A stretch of DNA of 64,000 nt from Paenibacillus pectinilyticus (GCF_001700435.1 NZ_LYPC01000010.1:124001-188000), one strand, 5' to 3'; positions 1 through 8,927 are shown, numbered from the stretch's first letter. Notes: generated by a model from the sequence alone, not told the origin. Translations and numbers: made by a program.

Positions 1-393
1 GCCCTGTGTATTAGCTAAAGTAAGAGCTCCATTAATGTCATTACCCGTAATGGCATATCTTTTTTTATAGCTAAGTTCAAAGTCACTCTCACCTTCGGTT
101 TTACGAATTCTTGGGCTCCATCCATTGTTGTAAATGTCTTCTGCGTTCGTGTCTAGAAATTGTACATTCATCTTCGTGACTGTGTCCGGCATGCCAAATG
201 CTGCTTTCACGCTGCTAGTCAGCTTGAAATCGGATCCAAGTACGACACTTGGATTTAGGAGAAGCTTAACCTCGTAATTCGGAACCATGTTGCTGGCTGC
301 GCTCGCTGACTTCGGTGCGCCGAAAGTACCTGTTAATAAGCTAGTTCCCACTACAGCGACCATCATGACAGTCATCACATTTTTCTTCAACAT
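1..393 (-). CDS. Secreted CYTH-like protein (partial, 5' end only)
   Basis: Only the first 131 codons are in the window; the gene runs off the left edge. The start at 393 is preceded by a good AGGAG site. The product begins with a signal peptide (basic MLKKN, a hydrophobic stretch, and an Ala-rich cleavage region near residues 30-34). After it comes a segment with RIRKTEGE and YKKRYAI, the pattern of a CYTH/triphosphate-tunnel beta-barrel strand pair rich in R, K and E. Family placement rests on this short motif alone. It is probably exported; the substrate is unknown. Confidence 0.6.
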   Translation of the reverse strand, partial: MLKKNVMTVMMVAVVGTSLLTGTFGAPKSASAASNMVPNYEVKLLLNPSVVLGSDFKLTSSVKAAFGMPDTVTKMNVQFLDTNAEDIYNNGWSPRIRKTEGESDFELSYKKRYAITGNDINGALTLANTQG

Positions 394-497
394 CACTTCA
401 TCTCCTCTACACTTTTAGAAAGTTTTCTTGACGTCCTGAGCATAAAGGAGTTTTGTTTGCAGATTGTCATCTAGATTTGTGCTTTTTGTAAATGGAA

Positions 498-1397
498 TTA
501 AATCCCTCTAACTGCATCTTGCAAACTGGATAAGAAGCTGTCAAAGACTGATGAGCGAATACGATCCGCATTGTAGGTGAAATAAATATAGCGTCGCAGA
601 GGATTTTGCGGAATACTTCTATAGCTTACTTCGCCTCTTTGCAATTCTTTGGCGATCGCAATTTTTGAAATAATCGAAACACTCTCCCCTGTCATAACCG
701 CTTGCTTTATCGCTTCTAAGGAGTCCATCTCCATTACTGGCTTGAGTTTGACTCCTAATGTTTTAGCCCAATTTAGCGTCATGGTTCGTGTGCTCGATTC
801 TTGCCCGTGCAGAATGAAAGGCACATCGTTTAAAAATTCAGGATGAAGTATTTCTTGTCTAGCAAAGCGATGTTTCGGATTAAAGAAGAAAACGAGCTCA
901 TCCTCGCAAAGCGTTTCACCGACCAACGGTGACCATTGAAAAGGCTCGGCCGACATGATGCCAATATCAATTTCATGATTGAGCAGCATTTCTTTAATAA
1001 AAGGGGTTGGTCTCACGGTAAGTGAAACGGAAATATGCGGAAACCGCTCTGAGAATGCACTGAGCATTTCCGGAAGTATATAGGTGCCCGGCACCGAACT
1101 TGCTCCTATTTTTAAATGACCACTGCCTCGCTCATCGAACTCCTTGACCACCCGTTCTGCCTCCTGAACTAAGGCGTTGATCTTCTTAGCGTAATGATTC
1201 AAAGATTGCCCCGCTTCGGTTAGATGGACTTTTCCGCCCCGCGAGTAGAACAATTGTACCCCTAGCTCTTGCTCCATCGATTTCATATGAAAGGATACTG
1301 TGGGCTGTTTGAGACCTAATTGCTCAGCTACAGCTGTGATTCGTTTGTGCTTATCCAAAAGTTCAATGACTTGAAGCTTTAACAAATTCCAATTCAT
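498..1397 (-). CDS. LysR-family transcriptional regulator
   Basis: 299 residues, the normal LysR length. An N-terminal winged helix-turn-helix (about residues 1-62, with KQPTVSFHMKSMEQELGVQLF as the recognition region) is followed by a periplasmic-binding-protein-like effector domain (about 90-295). It is divergent from the ABC importer that starts at 1570, with 172 bases between them. LysR proteins usually control such a divergent neighbour, so the importer operon is the likely target; the inducer is unknown. A GGGATGAG sequence precedes the ATG. Confidence 0.92.
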   Translation of the reverse strand: MNWNLLKLQVIELLDKHKRITAVAEQLGLKQPTVSFHMKSMEQELGVQLFYSRGGKVHLTEAGQSLNHYAKKINALVQEAERVVKEFDERGSGHLKIGASSVPGTYILPEMLSAFSERFPHISVSLTVRPTPFIKEMLLNHEIDIGIMSAEPFQWSPLVGETLCEDELVFFFNPKHRFARQEILHPEFLNDVPFILHGQESSTRTMTLNWAKTLGVKLKPVMEMDSLEAIKQAVMTGESVSIISKIAIAKELQRGEVSYRSIPQNPLRRYIYFTYNADRIRSSVFDSFLSSLQDAVRGI

Positions 1398-1438
1398 TAC
1401 TCATCCCTCTTCCGTGTTCAGCCTATGTGGGTTTCATT

Positions 1439-1467
1439 ATAGAAAAAATCTATGGAGATGAATAGAT
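1439..1467. promoter_or_regulatory. Candidate LysR operator
   Basis: In the divergent region, ATAGA-N5-TCTAT (1439-1453) has the T-N11-A shape of a LysR box. It overlaps a second dyad, ATCTAT-N8-ATAGAT (1448-1467). The position between the regulator and the importer fits joint control. Seen in sequence; function is inferred. Confidence 0.5.
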
Positions 1468-1569
1468 AGACAACAAAAACTTAACATTCTATTTACGTCT
1501 CACTAACACTAAGTTGATGATCGCCCCCTAAACTAAAGGTGAGATCAAAAGCACGGAAGGAAGCATGCG

Positions 1570-2532
1570 ATGTCTTTACAACTTAGCGGTATAAACAAAT
1601 CTTTTGGTTCCTCCACTGCATTGGAAGCTATTCAGCTCTCTGTTGCCAAAGGACGCTTCACGACGTTATTGGGTCCCTCTGGCTGTGGGAAAACAACCCT
1701 TCTTCGGATCATCGCTGGTCTGGAGACACCGGATGAAGGCGAACTTCATTTGGGGGATGTCTGTTTATTTTCCACAACACGCAAGATTAACCGTCCTGTT
1801 CACAAACGAAATTTCGGAATGGTCTTCCAAGACTTTGCCCTTTGGCCACATTTAACTGTTTTGGAGAATGTCGCCTTTGGACTTAAAGCTACGGGTGATA
1901 AGACGAACTGGCGTCAACGAACGATGGAAGCGATCGAACTTGTTCAGCTGCAAGGGAAAGAAAAGCGATACCCGCATCAGCTATCGGGCGGTCAGCAACA
2001 GCGTGTTGCACTCGCTCGTGCGATCGTGATTCGGCCACAGCTTGTCCTTTTTGATGAGCCCATGAGCGCTTTGGATGCTCTTCTTCGAGAAGAAATGCGC
2101 TTAGAGCTGATGAATTTAGTACGCAGCATTGGCTTCACGACCGTATACGTCACGCACGATCAAACAGAAGCTATGTCGATGTCAGACGAAATTATCGTGA
2201 TGAAAGATGGCCGTATTTTACAGAAAGATACACCAGAAGCCATTTATAACAAACCAACCCATCCCTTCACTGCTCGTTTTATCGGTAAAACAAACTGGTT
2301 GGAAGTGGACAAGCGAATGATTCGCCCTGAGCATGTGAAATGGGCACCGCTAACTGACTCTGACCTCACGTATTCGGGTATTGTACAAACCGTCAGTTAT
2401 ATGGGCGAACGCTATGAGGTTACCGTGCAGCTAAGTACAGGGGAAGTCTGGATGGCTTATCACCCCACGCGGTTAAACGTAGGAGAAACTGTACAGCTTT
2501 ATGTTTCTCAGCAACAGATTCATGTGCTTTAA
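1570..2532 (+). CDS. ABC transporter ATP-binding protein (iron/AEP-type importer)
   Basis: 320-residue ATPase. It has Walker A GPSGCGKTT (about residues 35-43), Q-loop, signature LSGGQQQR (about 138-145), Walker B LVLFDEP, and the switch histidine in VTHDQTEA. The C-terminal 80 residues resemble the TOBE-like regulatory domain of FbpC/PotA-type ATPases. An AAGGAAG site precedes the ATG. It is the first gene of a four-gene plus-strand operon with a binding lipoprotein, a two-domain permease and an MBL-fold protein, and energises uptake. The solute (ferric iron, 2-aminoethylphosphonate or similar) cannot be settled from sequence. Confidence 0.93.
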   Translation: MSLQLSGINKSFGSSTALEAIQLSVAKGRFTTLLGPSGCGKTTLLRIIAGLETPDEGELHLGDVCLFSTTRKINRPVHKRNFGMVFQDFALWPHLTVLENVAFGLKATGDKTNWRQRTMEAIELVQLQGKEKRYPHQLSGGQQQRVALARAIVIRPQLVLFDEPMSALDALLREEMRLELMNLVRSIGFTTVYVTHDQTEAMSMSDEIIVMKDGRILQKDTPEAIYNKPTHPFTARFIGKTNWLEVDKRMIRPEHVKWAPLTDSDLTYSGIVQTVSYMGERYEVTVQLSTGEVWMAYHPTRLNVGETVQLYVSQQQIHVL

Positions 2533-2571
2533 TAAGCAGTTACCATACATAGGAGAGGGAGTTTTTAAACA

Positions 2572-3672
2572 ATGAAAACGAAAATGAAAAAAACATTAAA
2601 CATGAGCACTTTAGCTTTGATGTCTGTTCTGGTTGGAGTCGGATTAACGGGGTGTGGAACGGCTAGTAAAACGACGACAAGTTCCGCGACAGCAACTCCG
2701 TCACCTGCTGTTGCTTCAGCTTCGGCAGCACCGACAGCTACGCCTGAGGCGAAAAAACTTAGCGGTAAGCTAGTTGTTTACAGCGCTGGACCTAACCCGC
2801 TTGCAGTTAGCATCCAAAAAGGTTTTCAAGCCAAAACGGGCGTAGAAGTTGAAATGTTCCAAGGTACGACTGGTAAAATTATGGCTCGTATGGAAGCTGA
2901 AAAAGCAAATCCCGTAGTTGATGTTGTGATTTTGGCTTCACTTCCTTCTGCCATTGGGATGACGAAAAGTGGATTGACAATGCCTTATAAAGAAGCTAAA
3001 AATGGCGATAAATTAATCACTGATTATTCGGATAAAGATGGAAACTATTTCAGCTACAGCCTTTCCGCACTAGGGATTGCTTACAATACGAAGCTTGTTA
3101 CGAACCCGCCAAAAGAGTGGAGCGATCTGACAAAGCCAGAGTGGAAAGATCAAATTAACATTCCAGATCCTGCACAATCCGGTTCTGCCCTAGATTTCAT
3201 GTCTGGTTACACAAATAAAAATGGAGATTCCGCATGGGATTTGTTCGGTAAAGTGAGAGCAAATGGCGCGATTATTGCTGGTGCCAATCAGGAAGCGATG
3301 GATCCGGTTATCTCAGGAGCTAAAAAAATCGTTATGGCTAGCGTGGACTATATGACTTACGCATCCAAGGCTAAAGGTGAGCCGATTGACTTGATTTATC
3401 CAGCTAGTGGAACTGTCATCTCACCTAGACCAGCTATGATTATGAAGACTTCCAAAAATGCAGATGCTGCAAAAGCATTTATCGATTATCTTCTCTCGGA
3501 TGAAGCTCAAAAAATGGTTACTGATAACTACTTGCTATCTGGTCGTAGTGATGTTCAAGTACAAGGTCGTGTAAGTGCGAAAGACATCCCTGTTCTCAAA
3601 GTAGATTGGAACTGGATGAACGACAATCAAGCTGACGTTACAACTAAATTCACACAATTATTTAAAAAGTAA
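2572..3672 (+). CDS. ABC transporter substrate-binding lipoprotein
   Basis: 366 residues. A lipoprotein signal ends at LTGC (Cys about residue 28), followed by a Ser/Thr/Ala/Pro-rich linker and a type 2 periplasmic-binding fold (KLVVYSAG... PAMIMKTSKNADAAKAFIDY near the C-terminus). This is the architecture of ferric-iron, AEP and thiamine binding proteins. The adjacent Tyr-Tyr pair of classical iron binders is not evident, so an iron call would be weak. GGAGAGGGAG lies upstream of the ATG. It lies between the ATPase and the permease of the same importer. Confidence 0.92.
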   Translation: MKTKMKKTLNMSTLALMSVLVGVGLTGCGTASKTTTSSATATPSPAVASASAAPTATPEAKKLSGKLVVYSAGPNPLAVSIQKGFQAKTGVEVEMFQGTTGKIMARMEAEKANPVVDVVILASLPSAIGMTKSGLTMPYKEAKNGDKLITDYSDKDGNYFSYSLSALGIAYNTKLVTNPPKEWSDLTKPEWKDQINIPDPAQSGSALDFMSGYTNKNGDSAWDLFGKVRANGAIIAGANQEAMDPVISGAKKIVMASVDYMTYASKAKGEPIDLIYPASGTVISPRPAMIMKTSKNADAAKAFIDYLLSDEAQKMVTDNYLLSGRSDVQVQGRVSAKDIPVLKVDWNWMNDNQADVTTKFTQLFKK

Positions 3673-3696
3673 GCTTAAGTTGGGGATGACGACAAG

Positions 3697-5355
3697 ATGA
3701 TAGCAAAACGCACAGGGACGTTCTTAGCATTGCTGCTTCTAGCTATGCTAGTCGTCCTTCCTCTTCTATTCGTGGGTTGGAAAAGTATATGGATCAAGGG
3801 TACTTTGGATCTTCTAGCGCCGATTCGTACTGTACTTGAGAAAAATCTAACTGGCGTATTCAGTAACTCTTTCATGTTGGGGATCTGGGTGGTGTTGGGC
3901 TCTACGCTTCTCGCACTCCCGCTGGCTTGGATTATGGCCAAAACCCCACTTCGTAAACATCGCTGGTTAGATATTGTGTTGTTGATTCCTTTTATGACAC
4001 CACCTTACATTGGTTCGATGGGTTGGATCCTTTTCATGCAGCCTCGCGGATATTTAGAGCAGTTTTTCCCAAGTGCTCACTGGATTAGCAGCCATTTCTT
4101 TACCCTATTCGGTATGATTACGATTATGAGTCTGCACTTATTTCCTTTTCTGTATCTTATTCTACGAAATGCGATTGCCCAGATCGGTGGAAATAAGGAA
4201 GAAGCCGCAGCTGTGCACGGAGCTCGCTATTCATATACCTTGCGTCGCATTCTGCTGCCGCTCGTATTCTCAAGCTATGTGATGGGCGCCTTACTTATTT
4301 TCGTGAAAACGTTGGCTGAGTTCGGTACACCTGCGACGTTTGGTCGACGTATTGGCTATTTCGTTCTGACAACAGAGATTCAATCGTCGATCTCGAGCTG
4401 GCCGGTGGATTTCGGGAAAGCTACTTCATTAGCTTCCCTATTGCTGATGGCTTGTCTACTCCTTTGGTACGTGCAGTCGGTCATTGTTCGTCGCCATTCG
4501 TATAACCTCGTTAGCGGCAAAAGCTCGCAAGGTAGAGTCATGGGCTACCGCGGCTGGCAGCGCGCCGTTGCTTGGCTATACGTGATTCTTGTGCTTGCCA
4601 CGGCGATTGGTATCCCTTATTTCTCCATCATCTCTGCTTCACTCATGAAGCTTAGGGGCAACGGACTCGCCTGGACTAACCTTACCTTCAAACACTACGG
4701 TGAGCTCCTCACTTGGGGCTCGCCAAGTATGAAAGCTCTAACAAACAGCATGGGACTCGCCCTGCTCGCCGCATGTTTAGCGGCCGCGCTAGGCACATGG
4801 TTCGCCCTCACGATCGGGCGCGGCAAACGCCTGCCGGAACGGATCACGGACATGTTCAGCCTGCTGCCGAACACGGTTCCCGATATGGTCCTCGTGGTCG
4901 GACTCATCATGCTATGGAACGCGCCATGGATGCCGCTCCATCTCTACAACACCTACGGCATGGTGGTCCTCACTTACGTGGTCTTCTTCCTGCCGTACAC
5001 CGTGCAATACGTCAAGGCACGTAACGGCCAGCTAGACGAATCCTTGCGGCAAGCCGGGCATGTATTCGGCGGGCAGCCGTTGTACGTGTTCCGACGTATC
5101 GTTTTACCCCTTCTCTTGCCGGGCATTATCGCCGGCTGGATGATGACCTTCACCATCTCGCTCCGAGAACTTGTCGCCTCGATGATGGTGCTGCCGCCGT
5201 CGATGCAGACATCGGCGACGTATATTTTTGCTCAATTTGAACAAGGTCAAATTTCGCTTGGCATGGCCATGGCCGTCGTCTCGGTCGGTCTGACAACGAT
5301 CCTGCTCTTGGTCGTCAACAACATGAATTCAAACAGAAAGTGGAATGTGGAATGA
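3697..5355 (+). CDS. ABC transporter permease, two fused domains (FbpB-like)
   Basis: 552 residues with about 12 hydrophobic segments, i.e. two MetI-type permease domains in one chain. Each half has an EAA loop: EEAAAVHGARYSYTLRRIL in the first and DESLRQAGHVFGG... in the second. This fused form is typical of FbpB/ThiP/PhnU-like importers, so no second permease gene is needed. GGGGAT lies 9 bases before the ATG. The 3' end overlaps the next gene by an ATGA junction. The middle of the gene has a locally G+C-rich patch (about 4750-5200). Confidence 0.93.
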   Translation: MIAKRTGTFLALLLLAMLVVLPLLFVGWKSIWIKGTLDLLAPIRTVLEKNLTGVFSNSFMLGIWVVLGSTLLALPLAWIMAKTPLRKHRWLDIVLLIPFMTPPYIGSMGWILFMQPRGYLEQFFPSAHWISSHFFTLFGMITIMSLHLFPFLYLILRNAIAQIGGNKEEAAAVHGARYSYTLRRILLPLVFSSYVMGALLIFVKTLAEFGTPATFGRRIGYFVLTTEIQSSISSWPVDFGKATSLASLLLMACLLLWYVQSVIVRRHSYNLVSGKSSQGRVMGYRGWQRAVAWLYVILVLATAIGIPYFSIISASLMKLRGNGLAWTNLTFKHYGELLTWGSPSMKALTNSMGLALLAACLAAALGTWFALTIGRGKRLPERITDMFSLLPNTVPDMVLVVGLIMLWNAPWMPLHLYNTYGMVVLTYVVFFLPYTVQYVKARNGQLDESLRQAGHVFGGQPLYVFRRIVLPLLLPGIIAGWMMTFTISLRELVASMMVLPPSMQTSATYIFAQFEQGQISLGMAMAVVSVGLTTILLLVVNNMNSNRKWNVE

Positions 5356-6650
5356 TGCATGTAGAAGTATGGGGCGGGGCCGGTGAACACGGACGCTCCT
5401 GTTATTGGCTAGGTAATGAGCGTTGCAGCGTTGTGCTGGATTGCGGTGTAAAACGTGAAGGGCTCGGGGAATATCCACTTATCGATGCATCGCGTGTAGC
5501 AGCGTTGGATGCTGTATTCCTCTCGCACGCCCATGAAGATCATTCAATTGCGATTCCTTGGCTATATTCGTTAGGTTACACAGGTGTTGTCTGGACTACG
5601 CGAATCACCGCGGAACAACTTCCTGGCTATTATACGAGCTGGGGTAACTATATCCATCAACAAGGCGGAGAGCTGCCTTATACGCATGAACAACTTGCCT
5701 CTGTTAGGTATGCATTTATAGAAGAAGCCGCAGCTCCTCTGGAATGGTTCGAAATTACGCCTACCTTGAAAGCCTGCTGGGGGCGAAGCGGACATATGCT
5801 TGGATCGATTTGGATCATGCTAGAGCTGGAAGGAAAGCGGGTGTTCTACTCGGGGGATTACAGCGAGGATTCATTTCTACTAGAGACGGATTCTCCCCTG
5901 CTGGTTGAACTTGAATCTTCGTGGGACGGAGCTATCGTCGATGCTGCGTACAGCACGGATACCGAAGAGCAAAACACCAAGCTAGAGCACCTGTATGCAG
6001 AAGCAAAACATACGTTGTCTGCCAATGGTCTGCTGCTTCTACCTGTACCGGTTTGCGGCCGGGGGCAAGAGCTGCTGCTGCTTATGGCGCAGCATTTCCC
6101 GGAAGTGCCTATCCGCGTGGAACAAGAGCTTCTGGAAGCGATGAAGCTAATGCTACAGCATCCAAGCTGGCTCCAAAATGGCATGGCCGCCACTTTAGCA
6201 GAGGCCTTGTCTAGCCATCGCTATGTCAGTATACGCAGCGATGAAGAACGTCAATGTCTCCTGCAGGAGGACATTGCAAGCAGACGCGCGGCCATCTGGT
6301 TTACAACCGATGGCATGATGCAATCGACGAAAGCACAATGGTACTACTCCATGCTTCGGCACAACCCCAACAATGGCATCCTGATCACGGGACACGTTGC
6401 CAAAGGGACCATCGCGCAGCGGCTGCTATCGCTGCCGGACGAAATAAGCGGATGCCGCCTGCGCGCCATCCGCTACAAAATTCATCAAGGACTCCCCGAT
6501 GTACGCAGGATGTCGCAATCGATACGAAGTACCTTCAAGCTGCTCGTCCATGCGCCCAAACGCGACACGGATCTCTTACTTCAACAGCTTGAAGCCGAGG
6601 GAGAGCAAGGACTTCTCTCCGTCCAACCAGGTGCACGGATTGTTCTTTAG
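5352..6650 (+). CDS. MBL-fold metallohydrolase, beta-CASP-like
   Basis: 432 residues from the ATG at 5352, which overlaps the permease stop as ATGA and suggests translational coupling; a GTG at 5340 or ATG at 5355 are alternatives. Metal-binding motifs are present in order: HAHEDH (HxHxDH), the His of SGHMLGS, the Asp of FYSGDYSED, and a late His in ITGHV. The length and the GHVAKGT segment recall beta-CASP RNA/DNA-processing nucleases such as RNase J and CPSF73 relatives. Its place as last gene of an uptake operon is unusual and gives no clear substrate; it could be a phosphodiesterase acting on an imported compound. Confidence 0.8.
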   Translation: MMHVEVWGGAGEHGRSCYWLGNERCSVVLDCGVKREGLGEYPLIDASRVAALDAVFLSHAHEDHSIAIPWLYSLGYTGVVWTTRITAEQLPGYYTSWGNYIHQQGGELPYTHEQLASVRYAFIEEAAAPLEWFEITPTLKACWGRSGHMLGSIWIMLELEGKRVFYSGDYSEDSFLLETDSPLLVELESSWDGAIVDAAYSTDTEEQNTKLEHLYAEAKHTLSANGLLLLPVPVCGRGQELLLLMAQHFPEVPIRVEQELLEAMKLMLQHPSWLQNGMAATLAEALSSHRYVSIRSDEERQCLLQEDIASRRAAIWFTTDGMMQSTKAQWYYSMLRHNPNNGILITGHVAKGTIAQRLLSLPDEISGCRLRAIRYKIHQGLPDVRRMSQSIRSTFKLLVHAPKRDTDLLLQQLEAEGEQGLLSVQPGARIVL

Positions 6651-6665
6651 AACAATCCATGCGCC
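6637..6665 (+). terminator. Rho-independent terminator of the importer operon
   Basis: Perfect 9-bp stem GGATTGTTC-TTTA-GAACAATCC (6637-6658) overlapping the MBL stop codon, followed by a T-rich stretch. It lies between convergent genes. Confidence 0.7.
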
Positions 6666-6723
6666 TTTTCCTTTTTCAAGCTTTCTGCATTTCTGCCTTC
6701 TATCCAATCAGTTTTTCAACGCT

Positions 6724-7311
6724 TTAAGCCTTTAAGCCCTTCCCGCCTTGCCCCTTCAACAACTCACTCAATTCATCCCACGATGTTATCCGCGGCAAAT
6801 CCAGGTGGCGATTATACGATCGATCTTTGACATAAGTCTGCACGGGTAGATGTGCTAGCGTTTCCAGAACCTTCGGCTTATCATCGAAATAATAATCCAG
6901 CTTCAAAGCTTCAATAATATGCACCTTCTCAGAGTCGCTCATCCCGCAAAAGAAATGCCCCTCTGCCACCGGAAATCCGTGATCGAGCAACCATTGCCGA
7001 GTGCGCTCTGTATGTTCCTTCGCTCTAGCCGTGATGTAAAAGACTTCATGTCCTTGCTCCACCAATTGGAGCAAAGCTTCACGTGCGTGCGGGAAGGTTG
7101 CACAGTTCGAGTAGTAAATCTCATCGCGGAGGCTGTGCCAAAGCTCTCCCCCCTCCTCTTTGGATAATCCAAACGCACTATGGATCTCCATCGTCGGCAG
7201 GGCCTGAAACACCTCAAGCCCAATATTCTGTTTCAGCTTCTGATTATAGATGTGGAACGCATGCTCTCTCAGATTAATGAGGGTATCATCAATATCAAAT
7301 CCAAGCTTCAA
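6724..7311 (-). CDS. HAD-superfamily 5'(3')-nucleotidase-like hydrolase (YqfW/NT5C type)
   Basis: About 195 residues. HAD motif I is FDIDDTL near the N-terminus, motif II is the Thr of YITAR, and motif III/IV include a Lys and YFDDKP. The order and helical cap match the NT5C / YqfW nucleotidase group, which removes phosphate from nucleotides; the exact substrate is not readable. I chose the TTG at 7311 because GGAGGGG lies 6 bases before it. The upstream ATG at 7326 has no spaced ribosome site, though it gives the same frame and five more residues. Confidence 0.8.
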   Translation of the reverse strand: MKLGFDIDDTLINLREHAFHIYNQKLKQNIGLEVFQALPTMEIHSAFGLSKEEGGELWHSLRDEIYYSNCATFPHAREALLQLVEQGHEVFYITARAKEHTERTRQWLLDHGFPVAEGHFFCGMSDSEKVHIIEALKLDYYFDDKPKVLETLAHLPVQTYVKDRSYNRHLDLPRITSWDELSELLKGQGGKGLKA

Positions 7312-7337
7312 GGTCAACCCCTCCATCCTTCGATCGA

Positions 7338-7982
7338 CTATTCCTTCAATTTCAATCCAAACAGACTAACAAACACCGAGGCCTGGCCTCTCGAAATGAT
7401 ACATCCACGCAGGTCATCAATACTAACACCTAAAGTTGTAAAATCACAAGTACTTAGGTCGATGCCCTCTAACTTAGCACCTGTAAATTGCGCTTGATCC
7501 AGCTGACATTCTTCAAATTGCACCTTCTGCAAGGTCGCTTCGTAGAAGTCCGAACTGATTATCGAGCAGGAATGGAATGTAATCCCTTTGAAATTAGCCA
7601 TTCGGAACGTTGCAAAGTCTCCAAGGCAATCCTGAAATAAAATATTGCGCAGCGTTGCGCCGGTTAAATCCATCCCTATGATTTTACAATTTCGAAATTC
7701 GGTTCGATGAATCGTTGCTTCTGTGAAGTCTACATTCGACAGATCGCATCGATCAAAAATAACATCGGTCAACTCAATTTCTTTCATTGATATACGTGTA
7801 AACGTCACATTGCGGAAGATGATTTTATCAAAAGCGACCTTATAGGCCGATTGATTATCAATGGTGCAGTCGCTGATGAGGCCTGTATGAAAGCTATCTT
7901 CCGGCTCGAACTCCTTCTCTTGAACGGAAATAATCGGCAATTCTTTGGGCATTTTGGGTGCATCTAATTTAGGATTGCTCAT
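7338..7982 (-). CDS. Pentapeptide-repeat protein
   Basis: 214 residues from the ATG at 7982, chosen for AAAGGAG 6 bases upstream; an in-frame start at 8012 lacks one. Most of the protein (about residues 45-200) is built of A(D/N)LXX-type repeats, e.g. LSNVDFTEATIHRTEF and MANFKGITFHSC, which fold into a right-handed quadrilateral beta-helix. Some family members mimic DNA and protect gyrase, but no function can be assigned here. It lies just after the ECF sigma gene but a terminator separates them. Confidence 0.85.
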   Translation of the reverse strand: MSNPKLDAPKMPKELPIISVQEKEFEPEDSFHTGLISDCTIDNQSAYKVAFDKIIFRNVTFTRISMKEIELTDVIFDRCDLSNVDFTEATIHRTEFRNCKIIGMDLTGATLRNILFQDCLGDFATFRMANFKGITFHSCSIISSDFYEATLQKVQFEECQLDQAQFTGAKLEGIDLSTCDFTTLGVSIDDLRGCIISRGQASVFVSLFGLKLKE

Positions 7983-8021
7983 TTGAATCTCCTTTATAAT
8001 CAACATAATCAAATCACAGGC

Positions 8022-8047
8022 AAAAAAATAAGCCTTATCGGCCTATT
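8022..8047 (-). terminator. Terminator of the ECF sigma gene
   Basis: AATAGGCC-gataa-GGCTTATT stem (one G-U pair) directly after the stop at 8049, followed on the minus strand by seven T. Confidence 0.75.
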
Positions 8048-8048
8048 T

Positions 8049-8657
8049 TCAAAAAATAATAATCGATGTCAAGCTATGTAGCATGAAGAATAAGGATCCC
8101 CATTTTCTTTTGATAAAATTCCGACCACGGAAAAGCCTCGTTTTCACGGTAGAAACAGGCAAATTCACTTCTTTGCTAATGTCTTCCAAGGACATATCCA
8201 GAAAATATTTGTACACAATAAGGTCTTTATATTTGTCTGGTAATTCCTGAATCATCTGCTCCACTTGGCTAAACGTTTCTTGTTCGATGAGTTGCAGCTC
8301 CGGGGTTTTCTCCCGACTAACCAACTTCTCATACAAGGGGCGTTCATCCTGGGAAGGACACGAACTCGTATCCATCGAGAGCTCTTTCTTCTTCTTTCGC
8401 ATCAAATCAATGGTGACATTCTTACCAATGCTAAAGATCCAGCTTGAGAAGTTTTTGGTAGCATCAAATCGATGTGAATTCAAATGTGCCCGCAGAAAAG
8501 TCTCCTGAACAACGTCTTCAGAGTCTGATTTATTACGCAGCATCCGATACGCTAATCGGTAAATTTTGTCCTTATACAGCTCCAGAAGTCGATTAAACGC
8601 TTTCGCATCTCCTTGACTCCACATTGTTGCAAGTTGACTATCGCTTAATTGCAGCAT
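8049..8657 (-). CDS. ECF RNA polymerase sigma factor (SigW-like)
   Basis: 202 residues. Region 2 (about 20-90) contains RLAYRMLRNKSDSEDVVQE and WIFSIGKN, followed by basic DLMRKKKK. Region 4 (about 130-185) contains LPDKYKDLIVYKY and a helix-turn-helix ending PVSTVKTRLFRGR. GGAGAATTGAC precedes the ATG. The hydrophobic last residues (FFMLHSLTSIIIF) are unusual. No anti-sigma gene with a cytoplasmic zinc domain is adjacent. The Ter operon ending just upstream starts from a TGAAAC-N16-CGTATC promoter, the class that SigW-type factors use, so this sigma may drive it. Confidence 0.92.
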   Translation of the reverse strand: MLQLSDSQLATMWSQGDAKAFNRLLELYKDKIYRLAYRMLRNKSDSEDVVQETFLRAHLNSHRFDATKNFSSWIFSIGKNVTIDLMRKKKKELSMDTSSCPSQDERPLYEKLVSREKTPELQLIEQETFSQVEQMIQELPDKYKDLIVYKYFLDMSLEDISKEVNLPVSTVKTRLFRGRNFIKRKWGSLFFMLHSLTSIIIF

Positions 8658-8712
8658 GTCAATTCTCCTTCACTCTATGAAACTACCTATCTCCTATTCT
8701 ACCAAATCAGAA

Positions 8713-8739
8713 CAAAAAAAAGAAACCTTTTCAGGCTTC
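8713..8739 (-). terminator. Terminator at the end of the Ter operon
   Basis: GAAGCCT-gaaa-AGGTTTC stem (one G-U pair) followed by eight T on the minus strand, 9 bases after the stop of the small membrane-protein gene. It separates the Ter operon from the sigma gene. Confidence 0.8.
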
Positions 8740-8747
8740 AAAGATGA

Positions 8748-8888
8748 CTATTTATCGATAAAATTGGACACATATTCCGCTTTCTCTGCACTCGCGAGCA
8801 CAATGAGCGTCACGATGATTGCGAACAAAATAATGCCGCCTACGATCATACTGCGCACCCTCTTTGACTGATTGATACGAATGATCAT
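8748..8888 (-). CDS. Small single-pass membrane protein (46 aa) ending the Ter operon
   Basis: Short gene read directly from the minus strand. From the ATG at 8888 it encodes a basic N-terminus (RINQSKRVRS), one strong membrane helix (IVGGIILFAIIVTLIVLAS) and a short charged tail ending NFIDK. An alternative ATG at 8849 has a better ribosome site (GAGGGTG, 6 bases) and would give 33 residues. It follows the ATP-grasp stop by 39 bases and is itself followed at once by a clear terminator, which supports expression as the operon's last gene. I recognise no family. The longer plus-strand frame over the same bases has no such support. Confidence 0.6.
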   Translation of the reverse strand: MIIRINQSKRVRSMIVGGIILFAIIVTLIVLASAEKAEYVSNFIDK

Positions 8889-8927
8889 CTACTATCCAAG
8901 ATATGATGCGCAGCATTGAATATTCAC

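Noticed and set aside
2572-3672. Firm ferric-iron assignment of the first binding protein
   Set aside because: The paired tyrosines of classical FbpA proteins are not visible and the MBL-fold partner suggests other solutes.
8656-8871. 71-codon plus-strand frame near the ECF sigma start
   Set aside because: It overlaps the sigma start region, has no spaced ribosome site, and covers the better-supported minus-strand membrane protein.
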